A DNA stretch of 64,000 bases, taken from positions 1 to 64,000 of the forward strand of contig NZ_JACHWN010000012.1 of the NCBI RefSeq assembly GCF_014191375.1, in the 5' to 3' direction. Under the pieces are notes generated by a model. It was given only the letters and a program-made list of their open reading frames with translations. It had not been told where the DNA came from and made no database searches. Of the stretch, positions 25,967 through 36,643 are shown piece after piece. Position 1 is the stretch's first letter; each line of letters opens with the position of its first letter. A program made the position numbers and the translations under genes. This DNA comes from Mesorhizobium sp. RMAD-H1 (GTDB lineage Bacteria; Pseudomonadota; Alphaproteobacteria; Rhizobiales; Rhizobiaceae).

Positions 25967-28900
25967 ATGACAGGTTTCCAGGCAGAAAAAATCATTGGTC
26001 GACATGTTCGCCGGCGCACGGGGTGCGGCGATTTATTGACGACAGTTTCAGTTTCGGCTCTTCTTGCGGTTGCAATGACGTCTGCCCCTGCTGCAGCGCA
26101 AACCTGGAAAGGCGGGACCGCGGGCGCCCCCTCGGACTGGAACACCGGAACCAACTGGGTCGGCAACGTTGTGCCGAATGGCGGCGTCGTCATAATCGAT
26201 CAGGCACCCGAGACCATCCTTGGCAATACTCCTGACGGTAACACCGGTAACACCACGGTGGGCGAAAACGGTACAGGGACATTGACCATTAAGAACGGCG
26301 TCGCCCTGAAATCCACGGGATACCTGATCGTGGGCCACAACGCTGGTTCCAATGGCGCGGTGACCATCACAGGCCAGGGCTCGAGTTATACAACGAGTGC
26401 TACAGTCCAAGGTGTTGGCGCCGTTGCCATCGGCTACTGGGATACTGGGAAGATGACGGTCACCGACAACGCCACGGTCACAACGACCAGCAGCGATCCA
26501 AACGGCGACATGACTGTCGGCGGGTTTGCCAGGGGAGACTTATACATCACAAATGGCGGTACCTATACCACCAACTCCGATGCCCATATAGGCTGGGGCA
26601 CCAACGGCGTAGGAACCGTAACTGTCGGCGGGGCAGGGCAGGGAGGTACCAAGGCGCAATGGACGATGCGGACGCTGGACGTCGGGCTGGGAACTCAAGG
26701 CACACTCACCATTAATGCCGATGGCAAGGTGACGACCAATGGCGGCATACAGCTCAACAAAAACGGGACAATCAACGTTACAGGCGGCACTTTAGCGACC
26801 TCGTCACTTGCTTCTGGGCCCAGCGGCGCAGGACAGGTCAATTTCACGGGCGGTACATTGCAGGCCATCGGCGACAACAGCTCAGGGTTTATCACCGGCC
26901 TCGGCACGAAACTCAATATAAACGGGGGGCTGACGGGCGGCCTGACAGTCGATACCGACACATATACAGTGGGCACGGATGCGAGTTCCTGGTTTTCCGG
27001 CGCGGGCGGTCTGACCAAGACCGGTACGGGCACGCTCATCCTCGCTGGCATAAACTCCTATACCGGCGGCACGACGATTTCCCAAGGCACATTGCAGGTC
27101 GGCAATGGCAGCACGGGTGCGATTACGGGCGATGTCGTCAATAACGCCACCCTTGCCTTCAATACCAGCTCTACCACGTTCTCCGGCCTGATCTCCGGCA
27201 CGGGCAAAGTCGTCCAGATGGGTACGAAGCTGACCCTGTCCAATGCCAATAACAGCTATTCCGGCGGAACCGTCCTCCAGGCGGGTGTTCTGTCGGTTTC
27301 TGCCGATTGCAATCTCGGTTGCAATCTCGGTGTTGCGACGGGAGATCTGACCTTCACCGGCGGCACGCTGGAAAACACGCAGGTGATGACGCTCGGCGCA
27401 GGACGCACGGTGAAGATGACCGGCGCTGGCACCCTCAAGGCGGATGCCGACCTGACCGTGGCCGGCAGTATCACCGACTCCGGCACGCTGACCAAGGACA
27501 ATACCGGCAAACTGATCCTCACCGGGGACAACAGTTTGTATTCAGGCGACTTGTTGATCAAGGGAGGAGAACTGCATGTTGGCAATGGCGGCTCATCGGG
27601 CACGCTGGGAGGCAACAGTAGCAGTGTCGAATTGGTCGGTGCGAGCAACAAGCTCATTTTCAACCGGTCGGGAGATTTGATTTACAGGGGCGACATCACC
27701 GGTGATGGCTCGGTGACGGTGCAGGGCGGGATTACACTGACCCTAACCAATGATAACAGTTACAAGGGAGCCACGACCGTTGCCGCAGGCAGCACGCTGG
27801 TCGTCAATGGCGATCAAACCCAGGTGACGAACGATACGACCGTGGATGGCACTCTGCGTGGCGGCGGTACCATCGGCGGCAATGTTATCGTGAACAGCGG
27901 CGGCAATCTCACGGTGCAGGACGAGGCCAGCGGCGTAAGCAAGCTGACCATCCTGAAGGATCTCACGTTGAACCCGGGCTCGACGCTGAACTATGTCTAC
28001 GACGTGTCGCCGGTGACTGGCCAGGGCAGTGCATTGATGGTCGATGTCACTGGCCCCATCACAATCGGCACCAATGTAACATTGAATGTGGGCGGCACGG
28101 CAGCGTCGACGCTCGATCTCGGCGTCTATGGCCTGCTGGAAACGCAAGACACCGCAACGGGTATAACGGGGACATTCGACACGACGAACATCCCCTCCGG
28201 CTTCACGGTGCGATACGGGACGCAGGAAGTCGACATGGTCAAGACCGCGCCGCCGCCTCCTTCCGGATTGTTCAACCACTGGGATGGAACGCAGACAACT
28301 GCCAACGGCCGTGTCGATGGCGGCTCGGGCATCTGGCAGGCGAGCGCCGGCGGCCTGACCAACTGGACGACATCCGACGGCAGCTCGAACGGCGCCTACA
28401 CCGATAAGAGCTTTGCCATTTTCGAGGGCCAGCCCGGCACCGTCACGGTGGATGACAGCAAGGGCGCGATCAATGCGGCCGGCATGCAATTCGCTGTGGA
28501 CGGCTATACACTGACAGGCGGCGTCGTCACGCTGTGGCCAACCCCCAGCAGCCCTATGGGCAGCAATCAGAGCCTCATCCGCGTCGGCAAGAACACATTG
28601 GCGAGCACCGGTATGACGGCGGTGATCGGGTCGCAGCTGGTCGATGCACCAGGCCATTCCATCCAATTGGTGAAGGGCGATCTCGGCACCCTGGTGTTGA
28701 CCAATGCCGCCAATAGCTATTCCGGCGGCACGTTGATCAAAGGGGGTGTTTTGTCGGTGTCCGCCGACGGCAATCTCGGCGCATCGGCCGGCAGCCTGAC
28801 GCTCACCGGTGGCACCTTGCAGGTCACGGGCGGATATGCAGCGACCTCGCGCGACATTACGGTCGGCACAGGCGGCGGGGGTATCGACGTCGCCAATGCG

Positions 28901-31900
28901 TCCTTCACGATCTCGAAGGCGATCAGCGGTGCGGGCACACTCACCAAATCAGGCGCCGGCACGTTGGTGCTGGCCAATGCGGGCAATGCCGCAAGCTATG
29001 CGGGCGCCATCGTCATCGCGGACGGCACGCTATCGATCGCCTCAGGGGACAATCTCGGCTCGGGCGGGCTCACTTTCGACACGGGCGCTCAGGGCGGCGG
29101 GGCCAGTGCCACGCTGCTCGTAACTTCCAACACCAACTACGCTGATCCCGTGAAATTCAACACGGATGGTACGATCGAAACCGCTCCATCGATCAGCGTA
29201 ACACTGGGGGGCGAACTCTCGGGGGCAGGACGCCTCATCAAGGACGGCGCCGGCAAGCTGATACTTTCGCATGACGTGAATACTTACTCCGGCGGGACCG
29301 TGCTCAATGAGGGCACGCTGGCCGTGGGTTTTGACTGCAATCTCGGTTGTACCGGCGGAGCACTGGGCGACCTCACCTTCAATGGCGGTACGTTGCAGAG
29401 CACGAGGACAATCACCTCTTCCCGCAAAGTCGTGATCGATGCCGGCGGCGGCACCTTCCTTACCGATCCAAACGGCGATCTGACGTTTGGAGGGCAGGTG
29501 ACCGGGAGCGGCCAGCTTGTCAAGGACGGTGGCGGCACTTTGACATTGACGGGCAGCAGCGGCGGTTTTGCCGGCTCGACCACCGTTTCGGACGGGACAC
29601 TCTATGTGGATGGCCCGCTCGGCGGTACCATGAACGTCGCCTCGGGCGGGACGCTCGGCGGCACGGGCACCGTCGGTTCGACGATCATCGCAGATGGCGG
29701 CACGCTTCTCGGGCGGCAGGGCGAGCGACTGACCATCGGCGGCGATCTGGAGCTCTCGAGTACTTCCAACGTAAATGTCTCGCTTGGCGCGCCGGAGACG
29801 ACAACGGACCCCGGTCTTTTTCACGTGACAGGTGATCTGACGCTGGACGGCGTGCTTAAGATCACGGATCAAGGCGGCTTCAGACCCGGCCTTTACCGGC
29901 TGTTCGACTATGACGGCGCTCTCACCGACAATGGGCTCGATCTGGGTATGGTGCCCGGGAACATCGATCCCGATGATCTGGAGGTGGACACGAGCACCGA
30001 CCATGAAGTCAATCTGATCAGCAGTAACGGCGTCGTCTTGAACTACTGGAAGGGCGGTAATGGGACATGGAACCACGCCAACAATAACTGGACCAATGGG
30101 ACACCAGGGACGACTGACGGCAAATGGGCGGATGACAATTTCGCCATCTTCCGGAATCCTCCCGCCGGCACTGTAACGGTCGATGACAGCGGTGGTCCGA
30201 TTCTGGTCTCCGGCATGCAATTCGCGATCGACGGCTATCGCATCGAGGGCGACGCGATCAGGCTTGGCGCCGCCGAAACCATCATCCGCACCGGACTTGG
30301 GGGGCGCGCGGCCGGGACGACAGCGACCATCGCCTCGGAACTGGCCGGGTCGGGCAAGCTCGTGAAGACTGAAACCGGGACGCTGATCCTGACGGGGAAA
30401 AACAGCTACACCGGCGGCACGGAAATCGATGAAGGCACATTGCAGCTCGGCGAAGGCGGTACTTCGGGCAGCGTCGAGGGAGCGATCACCAATGATGGCA
30501 CACTCGCCTTCAACCGCTCTGATGATGTTGTTTTCAAGAATGCCGTCACCGGTACCGGCGGCTTTGACCAGAGGGGCACGGGCAAGACGGTGCTCGGCGG
30601 TGATTATTCCGGCCTGACCGGCATCCATAAAGTCAACAAGGGCATTCTCGAGGTCAATACCAGGCTCGGGGGCGTGATCGATGTGCTCGGCGGACAATTG
30701 CAGGGCACCGGCATCGTAGGCTCGGCGCTGAACGGCGCCGGCGGTACGATCGCGCCTGGCAATTCGATCGGCACGCTGACTGTCGATGGCGATTACATCG
30801 GGCAGGGCGGCACGCTTGCGATCGAGGCCGTGCTCGGTGGTGACAACTCGCCGACAGACTTGTTTGTCGTCACAGGGAGCACCTCGGGTAAAACCAATGT
30901 GCAGGTGACGAATCTCGACGGCAGTGGCGCGCAGACCAATAGCGGCATCAGGATTGTCGAGGTGAACGGCGCCTCCAACGGCACCTTCACGCTTGCCGGC
31001 GATTACACCTATAAGGGCGACCAGGCGGTGGTCGGTGGTGCCTATGCCTATCGCCTCTATCGGGGTGGGGTCGCCGATCCAAGCGACGGCGACTGGTACC
31101 TGCGCTCGGCCCTGATCGATCAGTGCCAGGAGGAAGGATGCCAGCCCCACTACCAGCCGGGCGTCCCGATCTACGAGGCCTATGCGCATGTGCTGCAGGA
31201 GCTGAACGCGGTAGGCACGCTGCGTGAGCGCGTCGGCAACCGCTACTGGAGCGGCGCGGCCAATCCGGTTCTCGCCGAGGGCGACGGGCCGGGCATGGCC
31301 GAAGCCGTGCCTTCGCCGGATGCCGGCGCGGCGGTCGACACCGCCTCCACCGTCTGGGGCCGGATCGAGGGGGCGCATGGCCGCTTCGAGCCGAAATATT
31401 CCACCAGCGCCACGCAATACGACATTGATATGGTCAAGCTGCAGGCCGGGCTCGACGGCATGCTTTACGAGACCGAAATGGGCCGGCTGATCGGCGGGCT
31501 CACCGTGCATTACGGCCATGCCAAGGCCGATATCGGCGCAGTGCATGGCGACGGCTCGATCAATGTCGACGGCTACGGCTTCGGCGGCACCTTGACCTTC
31601 TACGGCGAGGACGGGCTTTATCTCGATGCCCAGGCGCAGGTGAGCTGGTACGAGAATGACCTGAATTCCGAGACCGCGCACAGGACGCTCGCCAACCGCA
31701 ATGACGGCTTCGGCTATGCGCTTTCGCTGGAAGTGGGCAAGCGCTTTGCGCTCACACCCGTCTGGACCATCACCCCGCAGGCGCAGCTCATCTGGTCGCA
31801 GGTGGATTTCGACGGCTTCACCGATCCCTTCGGGGCCAGCGTGGTGCATGACAGGAGCGACAGCTTCAGGGGCCGGCTCGGTATCTCGGCCGATTACGGC

Positions 31901-32182
31901 ATGGCCTGGCGCGACGATCAGGGCCGGCTGACACGCGCCAATGTCTACGCCATCGCCAATCTCCATCACGAGTTCCAGGAAGGCAGCAAGATCGAGGTGT
32001 CCGGGGTGAGCTTTGCCAGCGACAACGACCCGACCTGGGGCGGCATCGGCGCCGGCGGCACCTATAGCTGGGCTGACGGCCGCTATGCGCTCTATGGCGA
32101 CGTCTCGCTCGACACAAGCCTCGAGAACTTCGCCGACAGCTACAAGGTCAGCGGCAATCTGGCAATGAAGGTCAGGTGGTGA
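25967..32182 (+). CDS. Giant classical autotransporter (type Va) with beta-helix passenger
   Basis: 2071 aa. ATG 25967 is preferred (GAAGGA about eight bases upstream); ATG 25889 would add 26 residues. A long signal peptide with a basic N-region ends near residue 44 (APAAA-Q). The passenger carries many autotransporter-associated beta-strand repeats of the form G-L-TK-GTGTL-L-G-NSYTGGT-I--GTL-VG. Three similar modules begin with Trp-rich motifs: [15 protein letters not shown] near the N-terminus, then HWDGT and [16 protein letters not shown], the last two each with a [15 protein letters not shown] tail. The passenger junction ([16 protein letters not shown] to DWYLRS) precedes a 12-strand barrel (about 1790-2071) ending in Trp. 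Role: surface adhesin or biofilm protein (inference). Confidence 0.92.
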   Translation: MTGFQAEKIIGRHVRRRTGCGDLLTTVSVSALLAVAMTSAPAAAQTWKGGTAGAPSDWNTGTNWVGNVVPNGGVVIIDQAPETILGNTPDGNTGNTTVGENGTGTLTIKNGVALKSTGYLIVGHNAGSNGAVTITGQGSSYTTSATVQGVGAVAIGYWDTGKMTVTDNATVTTTSSDPNGDMTVGGFARGDLYITNGGTYTTNSDAHIGWGTNGVGTVTVGGAGQGGTKAQWTMRTLDVGLGTQGTLTINADGKVTTNGGIQLNKNGTINVTGGTLATSSLASGPSGAGQVNFTGGTLQAIGDNSSGFITGLGTKLNINGGLTGGLTVDTDTYTVGTDASSWFSGAGGLTKTGTGTLILAGINSYTGGTTISQGTLQVGNGSTGAITGDVVNNATLAFNTSSTTFSGLISGTGKVVQMGTKLTLSNANNSYSGGTVLQAGVLSVSADCNLGCNLGVATGDLTFTGGTLENTQVMTLGAGRTVKMTGAGTLKADADLTVAGSITDSGTLTKDNTGKLILTGDNSLYSGDLLIKGGELHVGNGGSSGTLGGNSSSVELVGASNKLIFNRSGDLIYRGDITGDGSVTVQGGITLTLTNDNSYKGATTVAAGSTLVVNGDQTQVTNDTTVDGTLRGGGTIGGNVIVNSGGNLTVQDEASGVSKLTILKDLTLNPGSTLNYVYDVSPVTGQGSALMVDVTGPITIGTNVTLNVGGTAASTLDLGVYGLLETQDTATGITGTFDTTNIPSGFTVRYGTQEVDMVKTAPPPPSGLFNHWDGTQTTANGRVDGGSGIWQASAGGLTNWTTSDGSSNGAYTDKSFAIFEGQPGTVTVDDSKGAINAAGMQFAVDGYTLTGGVVTLWPTPSSPMGSNQSLIRVGKNTLASTGMTAVIGSQLVDAPGHSIQLVKGDLGTLVLTNAANSYSGGTLIKGGVLSVSADGNLGASAGSLTLTGGTLQVTGGYAATSRDITVGTGGGGIDVANASFTISKAISGAGTLTKSGAGTLVLANAGNAASYAGAIVIADGTLSIASGDNLGSGGLTFDTGAQGGGASATLLVTSNTNYADPVKFNTDGTIETAPSISVTLGGELSGAGRLIKDGAGKLILSHDVNTYSGGTVLNEGTLAVGFDCNLGCTGGALGDLTFNGGTLQSTRTITSSRKVVIDAGGGTFLTDPNGDLTFGGQVTGSGQLVKDGGGTLTLTGSSGGFAGSTTVSDGTLYVDGPLGGTMNVASGGTLGGTGTVGSTIIADGGTLLGRQGERLTIGGDLELSSTSNVNVSLGAPETTTDPGLFHVTGDLTLDGVLKITDQGGFRPGLYRLFDYDGALTDNGLDLGMVPGNIDPDDLEVDTSTDHEVNLISSNGVVLNYWKGGNGTWNHANNNWTNGTPGTTDGKWADDNFAIFRNPPAGTVTVDDSGGPILVSGMQFAIDGYRIEGDAIRLGAAETIIRTGLGGRAAGTTATIASELAGSGKLVKTETGTLILTGKNSYTGGTEIDEGTLQLGEGGTSGSVEGAITNDGTLAFNRSDDVVFKNAVTGTGGFDQRGTGKTVLGGDYSGLTGIHKVNKGILEVNTRLGGVIDVLGGQLQGTGIVGSALNGAGGTIAPGNSIGTLTVDGDYIGQGGTLAIEAVLGGDNSPTDLFVVTGSTSGKTNVQVTNLDGSGAQTNSGIRIVEVNGASNGTFTLAGDYTYKGDQAVVGGAYAYRLYRGGVADPSDGDWYLRSALIDQCQEEGCQPHYQPGVPIYEAYAHVLQELNAVGTLRERVGNRYWSGAANPVLAEGDGPGMAEAVPSPDAGAAVDTASTVWGRIEGAHGRFEPKYSTSATQYDIDMVKLQAGLDGMLYETEMGRLIGGLTVHYGHAKADIGAVHGDGSINVDGYGFGGTLTFYGEDGLYLDAQAQVSWYENDLNSETAHRTLANRNDGFGYALSLEVGKRFALTPVWTITPQAQLIWSQVDFDGFTDPFGASVVHDRSDSFRGRLGISADYGMAWRDDQGRLTRANVYAIANLHHEFQEGSKIEVSGVSFASDNDPTWGGIGAGGTYSWADGRYALYGDVSLDTSLENFADSYKVSGNLAMKVRW

Positions 32183-32350
32183 GGGGCGGGAGATCGCTCA
32201 TCGCAGAAGCGAGCACCGGGCATGGAAGCATCCCGCCGCCGGGCCGCTCGACAGCGCGATTGATAAATGGCCGCAAGGCTAGAGCGTACGGCATACCCTC
32301 ATAGGCATAGGGCGATCGGCCCCTCGCTTTGTGCGACGGTGGCCTGCTGG

Positions 32351-33253
32351 CTAGGCTGCCCGGTCCTGCAAATAGCCCTCTTTCAGATGCGAGAGGAGGT
32401 TCCTAGTCAACACCGGTAACTCCTCATCGGGTCGATAGCAGAGCGACAGGCGTCGTGTTGCCCATGGATCGCGCAGTTGGACGGAGACTAAGGGCATGGA
32501 TCTGCGGCACCTGCGTGCGGCCCGCTCCGGCACGATCCCGATGCCGGCACCTTGTGCAACCATCGTGCAGATGCCCTCGAAGGTGCGAACGCGCGCGCGG
32601 AAGCTCAACCTCCTTCCGACCTGCGCCGCATGACCGTTGATGTGGTCCTGGAGCGCGCCTTGCGCCAATCCGATGAATTGTTCATCGAGCACCTGCGCAA
32701 AAGACACCTGTCTTTTCGAAGCGAGTGCATGGCTCCGCGGCACTATAAGCAAGAGATTATCGACGGCGAATGGCTTGAGGCACAGTCCTGCTGCCGCAAC
32801 CGCATCGGAGATGATCCCGACCTCGGCCAATCCCGCCGAGATCGCTTTAATGATATCCGGGCTCTGCCGTTCCCTAAGGTCGACATCGACGCGCGGGTGA
32901 GCCGCCAGCCAGGTGCCGAGGCGATCTGGCAGGAATTCAGTCATCGCGGCGGTGTTGACGAGCAGTCGGATGGTCGCTCGCATTCCCTTGGCCCGTTCGC
33001 CCAGCTCGCTTTGCATGTCGACGACCTGGCGCAGGATCAGCCTTGCATGATAAGCCAGTGCTTCTCCGGCTTCGGTCGGCACCGTTCCCCTGCGCCCTCG
33101 CTCCAACAGCTTCACTCCGGCGGTGAGCTCCATGTCGCGCAGCCGTTCACTGGCAGCGGCGAGGGAAAGATTGGCCCCGGCCGCACCGTGGGTGATGCTG
33201 CCCGCCTCTATGATGGACAGGAACAATCGAAGGTCCGTAAGATCAAAGCGCAT
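32351..33253 (-). CDS. LysR-family transcriptional regulator
   Basis: 300 aa with a winged helix-turn-helix (GSITHGAAGANLSLAAASERLRD around residues 18-40) and an effector domain of normal length. The recognition helix LSLAAASERLR resembles regulators that pair with TauE-type permeases. Divergent from the TauE/SafE gene across a 96-base gap that holds a large palindrome, so it likely controls that permease. Effector unknown, possibly an organosulfonate or organic acid. A 168-base gap without visible features separates its 3' end from the autotransporter. Confidence 0.9.
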   Translation of the reverse strand: MRFDLTDLRLFLSIIEAGSITHGAAGANLSLAAASERLRDMELTAGVKLLERGRRGTVPTEAGEALAYHARLILRQVVDMQSELGERAKGMRATIRLLVNTAAMTEFLPDRLGTWLAAHPRVDVDLRERQSPDIIKAISAGLAEVGIISDAVAAAGLCLKPFAVDNLLLIVPRSHALASKRQVSFAQVLDEQFIGLAQGALQDHINGHAAQVGRRLSFRARVRTFEGICTMVAQGAGIGIVPERAARRCRRSMPLVSVQLRDPWATRRLSLCYRPDEELPVLTRNLLSHLKEGYLQDRAA

Positions 33254-33263
33254 GGCCCATTAT

Positions 33264-33301
33264 AGCGAGATTTGTGCCTTCGGAACAGCCGAAGTCTCGC
33301 T
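33264..33301. promoter_or_regulatory. Nested inverted repeats in the LysR - TauE promoter region
   Basis: Outer arms AGCGAGA (33264-33270) and TCTCGCT (33295-33301); inner arms CTTCGG (33278-33283) and CCGAAG (33289-33294). It begins 11 bases upstream of the LysR start codon and lies about 50 bases before the permease gene: the expected place for a LysR binding site. Confidence 0.6.
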
Positions 33302-33349
33302 CCGGATCATCCGCATTGCGACTTTGCTGGCCGGCAGGCCAGATGGGCC

Positions 33350-34279
33350 ATGTTCGACTCGCCATTGTTCATGCTTGCCGCCATTGCGGCGACCTTTTTC
33401 ATCGCTGGTCTCATCAAGGGTGTCACCGGCATGGGGCTTCCGACGGTCGCGATGGGCGTGCTCGGCACGCTCATCGCACCGGTCACGGCGGCCACACTTT
33501 TGATCGTCCCCTCTTTCGTGACCAACGTCTGGCAGCTTGTCGCCGGACCAAGTTTCGGACGCCTCGTCCGGCGCTTGTGGCCCATGATGCTTGCGATCAC
33601 GGCAGGCACTGTGGCGGGGACCTCACTGCTGGCGAGCGGCGACACCAAGCTGACGACTTCTGCCCTCGGGGCGGCGCTGGTTGTCTATGCCGCCTATACG
33701 CTGTTGGCTCGGCAGCTGCTGGTGCCGCCAAGATACGAATCCTGGCTTTCTCCTGTGATCGGCCTCACGACCGGCGTCGTGACTGGGGGAACTGGTGTCT
33801 TCGTCATCCCGGCGGTGCCATATCTTCAGGCGCTGGGCCTGGAGAAGGATGATCTGGTTCAGGCGCTTGGATTATCGTTCACGGTTTCGACGGTGGCGCT
33901 TGCCGCTGGGCTCGCGCTTCGCGGTGCCTTTCACCTGGATAACCTCGCCATGTCCACTCTGGCGATCGCGCCTGCCTTGGCCGGCATGTGGGCGGGCCAG
34001 ATCATTCGCAACAAGGTCAGCCCTTCGACCTTTCGCCGCTGGTTCCTGATAGGCCTGCTTCTTCTCGGGGTCGAGATGCTCGCCCGCGGTAACGCCGATA
34101 ACGCAACCGCGAGCCTGAGTCAGCGTGACCGGTATCATCCGATCGACCGACCATTCCCTGAGTTCGATGGAGCGGCTGGGTATGCCCGTCGCAAGGATCT
34201 TGATTTCCTCGATCCCCGAAATGCCAGGCAATTCTCATCCGGTCAGCTGCTGATCTATGTGATCCAGCGCCCCGCCTGA
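33350..34279 (+). CDS. TauE/SafE-family membrane permease with an abnormal C-terminus
   Basis: 309 aa from ATG 33350; no good ribosome site is visible. Residues 1 to about 245 form the usual eight or so hydrophobic helices, with the two family half-repeats (GLIKGVTGMGLPTVAMG and GLTTGVVTGGTGVFVIP). Proteins of this family export or import sulfite, sulfonates or organic acids. The family normally ends soon after LLLLGVEMLARG; here about 60 more charged residues follow (RYHPIDRPFPEFDG and on), without membrane character. This suggests the original stop was lost by a rearrangement. Probably regulated by the divergent LysR. Confidence 0.82.
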   Translation: MFDSPLFMLAAIAATFFIAGLIKGVTGMGLPTVAMGVLGTLIAPVTAATLLIVPSFVTNVWQLVAGPSFGRLVRRLWPMMLAITAGTVAGTSLLASGDTKLTTSALGAALVVYAAYTLLARQLLVPPRYESWLSPVIGLTTGVVTGGTGVFVIPAVPYLQALGLEKDDLVQALGLSFTVSTVALAAGLALRGAFHLDNLAMSTLAIAPALAGMWAGQIIRNKVSPSTFRRWFLIGLLLLGVEMLARGNADNATASLSQRDRYHPIDRPFPEFDGAAGYARRKDLDFLDPRNARQFSSGQLLIYVIQRPA

Positions 34280-34416
34280 GGCGGCCGGCGCCAATTCGCA
34301 AAAGGGGCCCCGACGATCCGGCCGGGGCCCTTCGCAGGTCTCAGTCGCCGCGGCCCGTTTGGGCGGGGTGCTATCACTGCGCGTCTCTTGCGGAAATCTC
34401 TGCAGGCCGATTGCAG

Positions 34417-34863
34417 TCAGCTCACGGTTCCAATCCCGGCGGCGTAGTGGCGGCCAGCCTCGATCTCTTCCATTTCTTCGGCCTCTTCGCGCGTCAGGTG
34501 CAGCTTAAAGCCTTCGGCGCGGGGTCTGCCCAGTTCCGGCCGGAGCTGCATCGTCGGGATCAGATAATCCCCGCCATTTTGCTGCCGGTAGGGGATCGGC
34601 GGCGTGGTCGCGAGCCTCCGCACCCTTTCACGGAGTTGCTGAGCCGTGCGCTCGAACTCGATCTCGGAAAGGCGATCCGCTTTGTAGACGACGAAGGGCG
34701 GAAGCACATCATAGCCCGGATAATGGAGAATGCCGTGGTTGATCGGGAAGAGCAGGTCATCGATCGGTCCATTGATGCCGCGGGCCGAATAGTGTTCCTC
34801 CCAGCCGCCGGTGGTGACGATCAGCATGGCGCGTTTGCCGGCAAGGGTACCGCTTGCGGCCAT
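34417..34863 (-). pseudogene. NAD(P)H quinone oxidoreductase (MdaB/NQO family), 5'-truncated
   Basis: 148 aa that match the C-terminal two-thirds of flavodoxin-fold quinone reductases: GKRAMLIVTTGGWEEHYSA, GINGPIDDLLFPINHGILHY, then PYRQQNGGDYLIP and QLRPELGRP. The N-terminal part with the FAD-binding loop and the WW-PA motif is missing. The cut is at about 34863, exactly where a truncated EamA gene starts in the opposite direction. Probably non-functional. Confidence 0.8.
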
Positions 34864-35242
34864 GCAGCAGAGCGTCGGCTTCGTTTTCGCTCTACTGCTG
34901 CTGGTAGGTAATTGGCTGTTTGGGCTGGAGCATTTGCCGGAATCGATTCCGGGATGGCTGATTTTCCTCGCGCTTGCGTCGGGCGTCGTCCAATACGCGC
35001 TAGCTTTCTGGTTCTATCTGATAGGGCTTCAAGTGCTGCCGGCGGGAACGGCCGCTGCGATCCTGACCTTGATTCCGGTCTTCGGCGTCGGCGGCGCGAT
35101 GGCTTTCCTTGGCGAGGAACTGGCGCCGCCGCAGTGGCTGGGCTGCGCGATTGTGATCGCCGCAATGATAGCCATGACACTGCTGGTCAAGAAAGAGAAA
35201 GACGAGGGCGCGACGGAGCGTAGCATGGGCGATCAGCCTTGA
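34862..35242 (+). pseudogene. EamA/DMT-family transporter, 5'-truncated
   Basis: About 126 aa corresponding to the C-terminal EamA half: four hydrophobic helices, a PAGTAAAILTLIPVFGVGGA segment and FLGEELAPPQWLGCAIVIA, which is the family's conserved E-x-x-x-x-x-Q-xx-G-A-xx-I motif. A functional protein would have ten helices. The missing 5' half meets the missing 5' half of the quinone reductase gene at the same base, so both were lost in one deletion. Confidence 0.8.
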
Positions 35243-35424
35243 GGCGGCGCCGACCGCATCCGCCAGCCGGCCGGACAAATAGAGCGCGAATTTGGTAAGA
35301 GAATGTCGGTGTCGGCGGTTGGGTCCACCGGCTGGCGTGGTCTTTGACCCGCCCCTTTAAGTGCCTGCCAGTCGCCCAAAAGGCGCAAGTCATACGGGGT
35401 CGTGAACTGGCAGCTTTGGTGTCA

Positions 35425-35452
35425 GAGAGAACGATAGCGCAAGCGTTCTCTC
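35425..35452. other. Inverted repeat in an otherwise empty stretch
   Basis: GAGAGAACG (35425-35433) and CGTTCTCTC (35444-35452) are perfect inverted 9-mers with a ten-base spacer. No T-run follows, so it is more likely an operator or a rearrangement relic than a terminator. The rest of 35243-35600 shows no gene. Confidence 0.45.
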
Positions 35453-35605
35453 GAATGTGTTCTCGTTGATCATTCTCCGCTCTGGGGCAGAAGACAATTG
35501 AAGATACGCGATCCGCTCTTTAGAGCCGAAAGGCCGTCGCGAAGACCGTAAGGATGCAGGCGGGAATTAAGATGCGGCGAATTCCTGCCCGCAACCTTCG
35601 AGTCC

Positions 35606-35923
35606 CTTGCAAGACTTATCCGCACCGACAAGCGCGTGCAGGACATGGTCCGCCATTTCCATGAAACCGGCAAACCGATCTTCACGATCTGCCATGGTGT
35701 GCAGATCCTGATGGCTGTGCCGGGCGTGTTGAAAGGGCGCAAAGTCGCCGGTCTCGGCGCCTGCGAACCCGAGGTGACGGCCGTCGGCGGTACCTATATC
35801 GACGTGAAGCCGACGGAGGCTTATGTTGATGGCAACATGGTCTCTGCCAAGGGCTGGACCGGCCTTGCCGCGTTCATGCGTGAATGCCTGAACGTTCTCG
35901 GCACCAGGATCACTCATAGCTGA
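35606..35923 (+). pseudogene. DJ-1/PfpI-family protein, C-terminal half only
   Basis: The frame reads LARLIRTDKRVQDMVRHFHE, then GKPIFTICHGVQILM with the family's nucleophilic Cys elbow (ICHG), then GRKVAG, VDGNMVSAKGW and FMRECLNVLGTRITHS. This is the second half of a DJ-1/PfpI (class I glutamine amidotransferase-like) protein of about 190 aa; the first half with the conserved Glu is absent. A short piece could be translated from GTG 35636, but it would lack the fold's N-terminal strands. Its last residues closely match a second tail fragment at 63460-63561. Confidence 0.75.
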
Positions 35924-36608
35924 TTTTCAGCGGTTCACAGCGCGGAGTGTCTCCGAAATCTTTGCGCTGTGGACCTTTCTGATGCGGACAAGAGCATCGC
36001 CACGACTCTTCAGGAGGACCGGCTCTGAGCGTCTGTCGCCTGACAGGCCGAACTGGCTCTGCACTGGACGCGGTTTGCCGGCTCATGACAACGGCAGCGC
36101 GATCTGGGAGGCGGCGAAGTCCACCAGACCCAGAGATCCATGAAGAATTCGTGGCCATAAGAAGCCGAGCGTGCTTGAATGCCTGTCTGATCGCGCTTGG
36201 AAGGAACGCCGAATTCTCCCCCGAGGAGATCGCCGGACAGCTGCCCCCAGACCGGCGCAACTGGTTGCCAGGGCGGATGAGATCGATCGAACGACCAAGA
36301 AGCTCACCGCTTTGGCGATGGCTTGCTCCTGCGGTGAAATGCTCGGTGCCGACCCCTCTGGAACGCCCGCCTTCGGACCAATGCTCCACCTCGCCAACGC
36401 TGAGCAGGCACGGAAGCAGCGGAAGCGGGCAGGCTAGCCCGGAGAGGCCAGATCGCTTCGACAAGAACTTCAAAACGCACCAGCAGCTGTACCGTCTGGG
36501 GCCCGCGTCGTTCGACCGGGCGTAATCTCCCCCGGGAGAGGCACCAGAAATGCTGCGGTGTTTCAGTCGCTTTTTCCAACCGCGTCAGCACTCCTTGACA
36601 GAATGTTT
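35924..36608. other. Intergenic stretch without a recognisable gene
   Basis: About 680 bases. Several open frames exist on both strands, but none has a ribosome site, a biased codon pattern or a family motif I know. It follows the DJ-1 fragment and is probably decayed sequence. TTGACA at 36595-36600 is a good -35 box for the sugar cluster that starts at 36644. Confidence 0.45.
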
Positions 36609-36628
36609 GCAATAATAAAAAACAATTC
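36609..36628. promoter_or_regulatory. A-rich operator candidate, site 1 (GntR of the sugar cluster)
   Basis: GCAATAATAAAAAACAATTC matches the 20-mer at 38992-39011 at 17 positions. It lies just downstream of the TTGACA box at 36595, i.e. over the expected -10 region, and 16 bases upstream of the first gene's start. Position suggests repression. Confidence 0.55.
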
Positions 36629-36643
36629 CAACGGGAGGATTTC

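Noticed and set aside
26700-30800. Regularly repeated DNA in the autotransporter gene that could be taken for a CRISPR or satellite array
   Set aside because: The repeats are imperfect, of varied spacing and in frame; they encode beta-helix strands.
29042-31969. 975-codon open frame on the minus strand
   Set aside because: Very long but antisense to the autotransporter; its repetitive text is the reverse reading of the beta-strand repeats and it lacks recognisable domains.
32455-33265. Plus-strand open frames over the second LysR gene
   Set aside because: Antisense shadows of a gene with a clear helix-turn-helix.
35910-36525. Overlapping open frames of 100-190 codons on both strands
   Set aside because: None has a ribosome site or motif; several frames are equally open, as expected of GC-rich non-coding DNA. 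A transposase remnant was considered but no catalytic motif was found.
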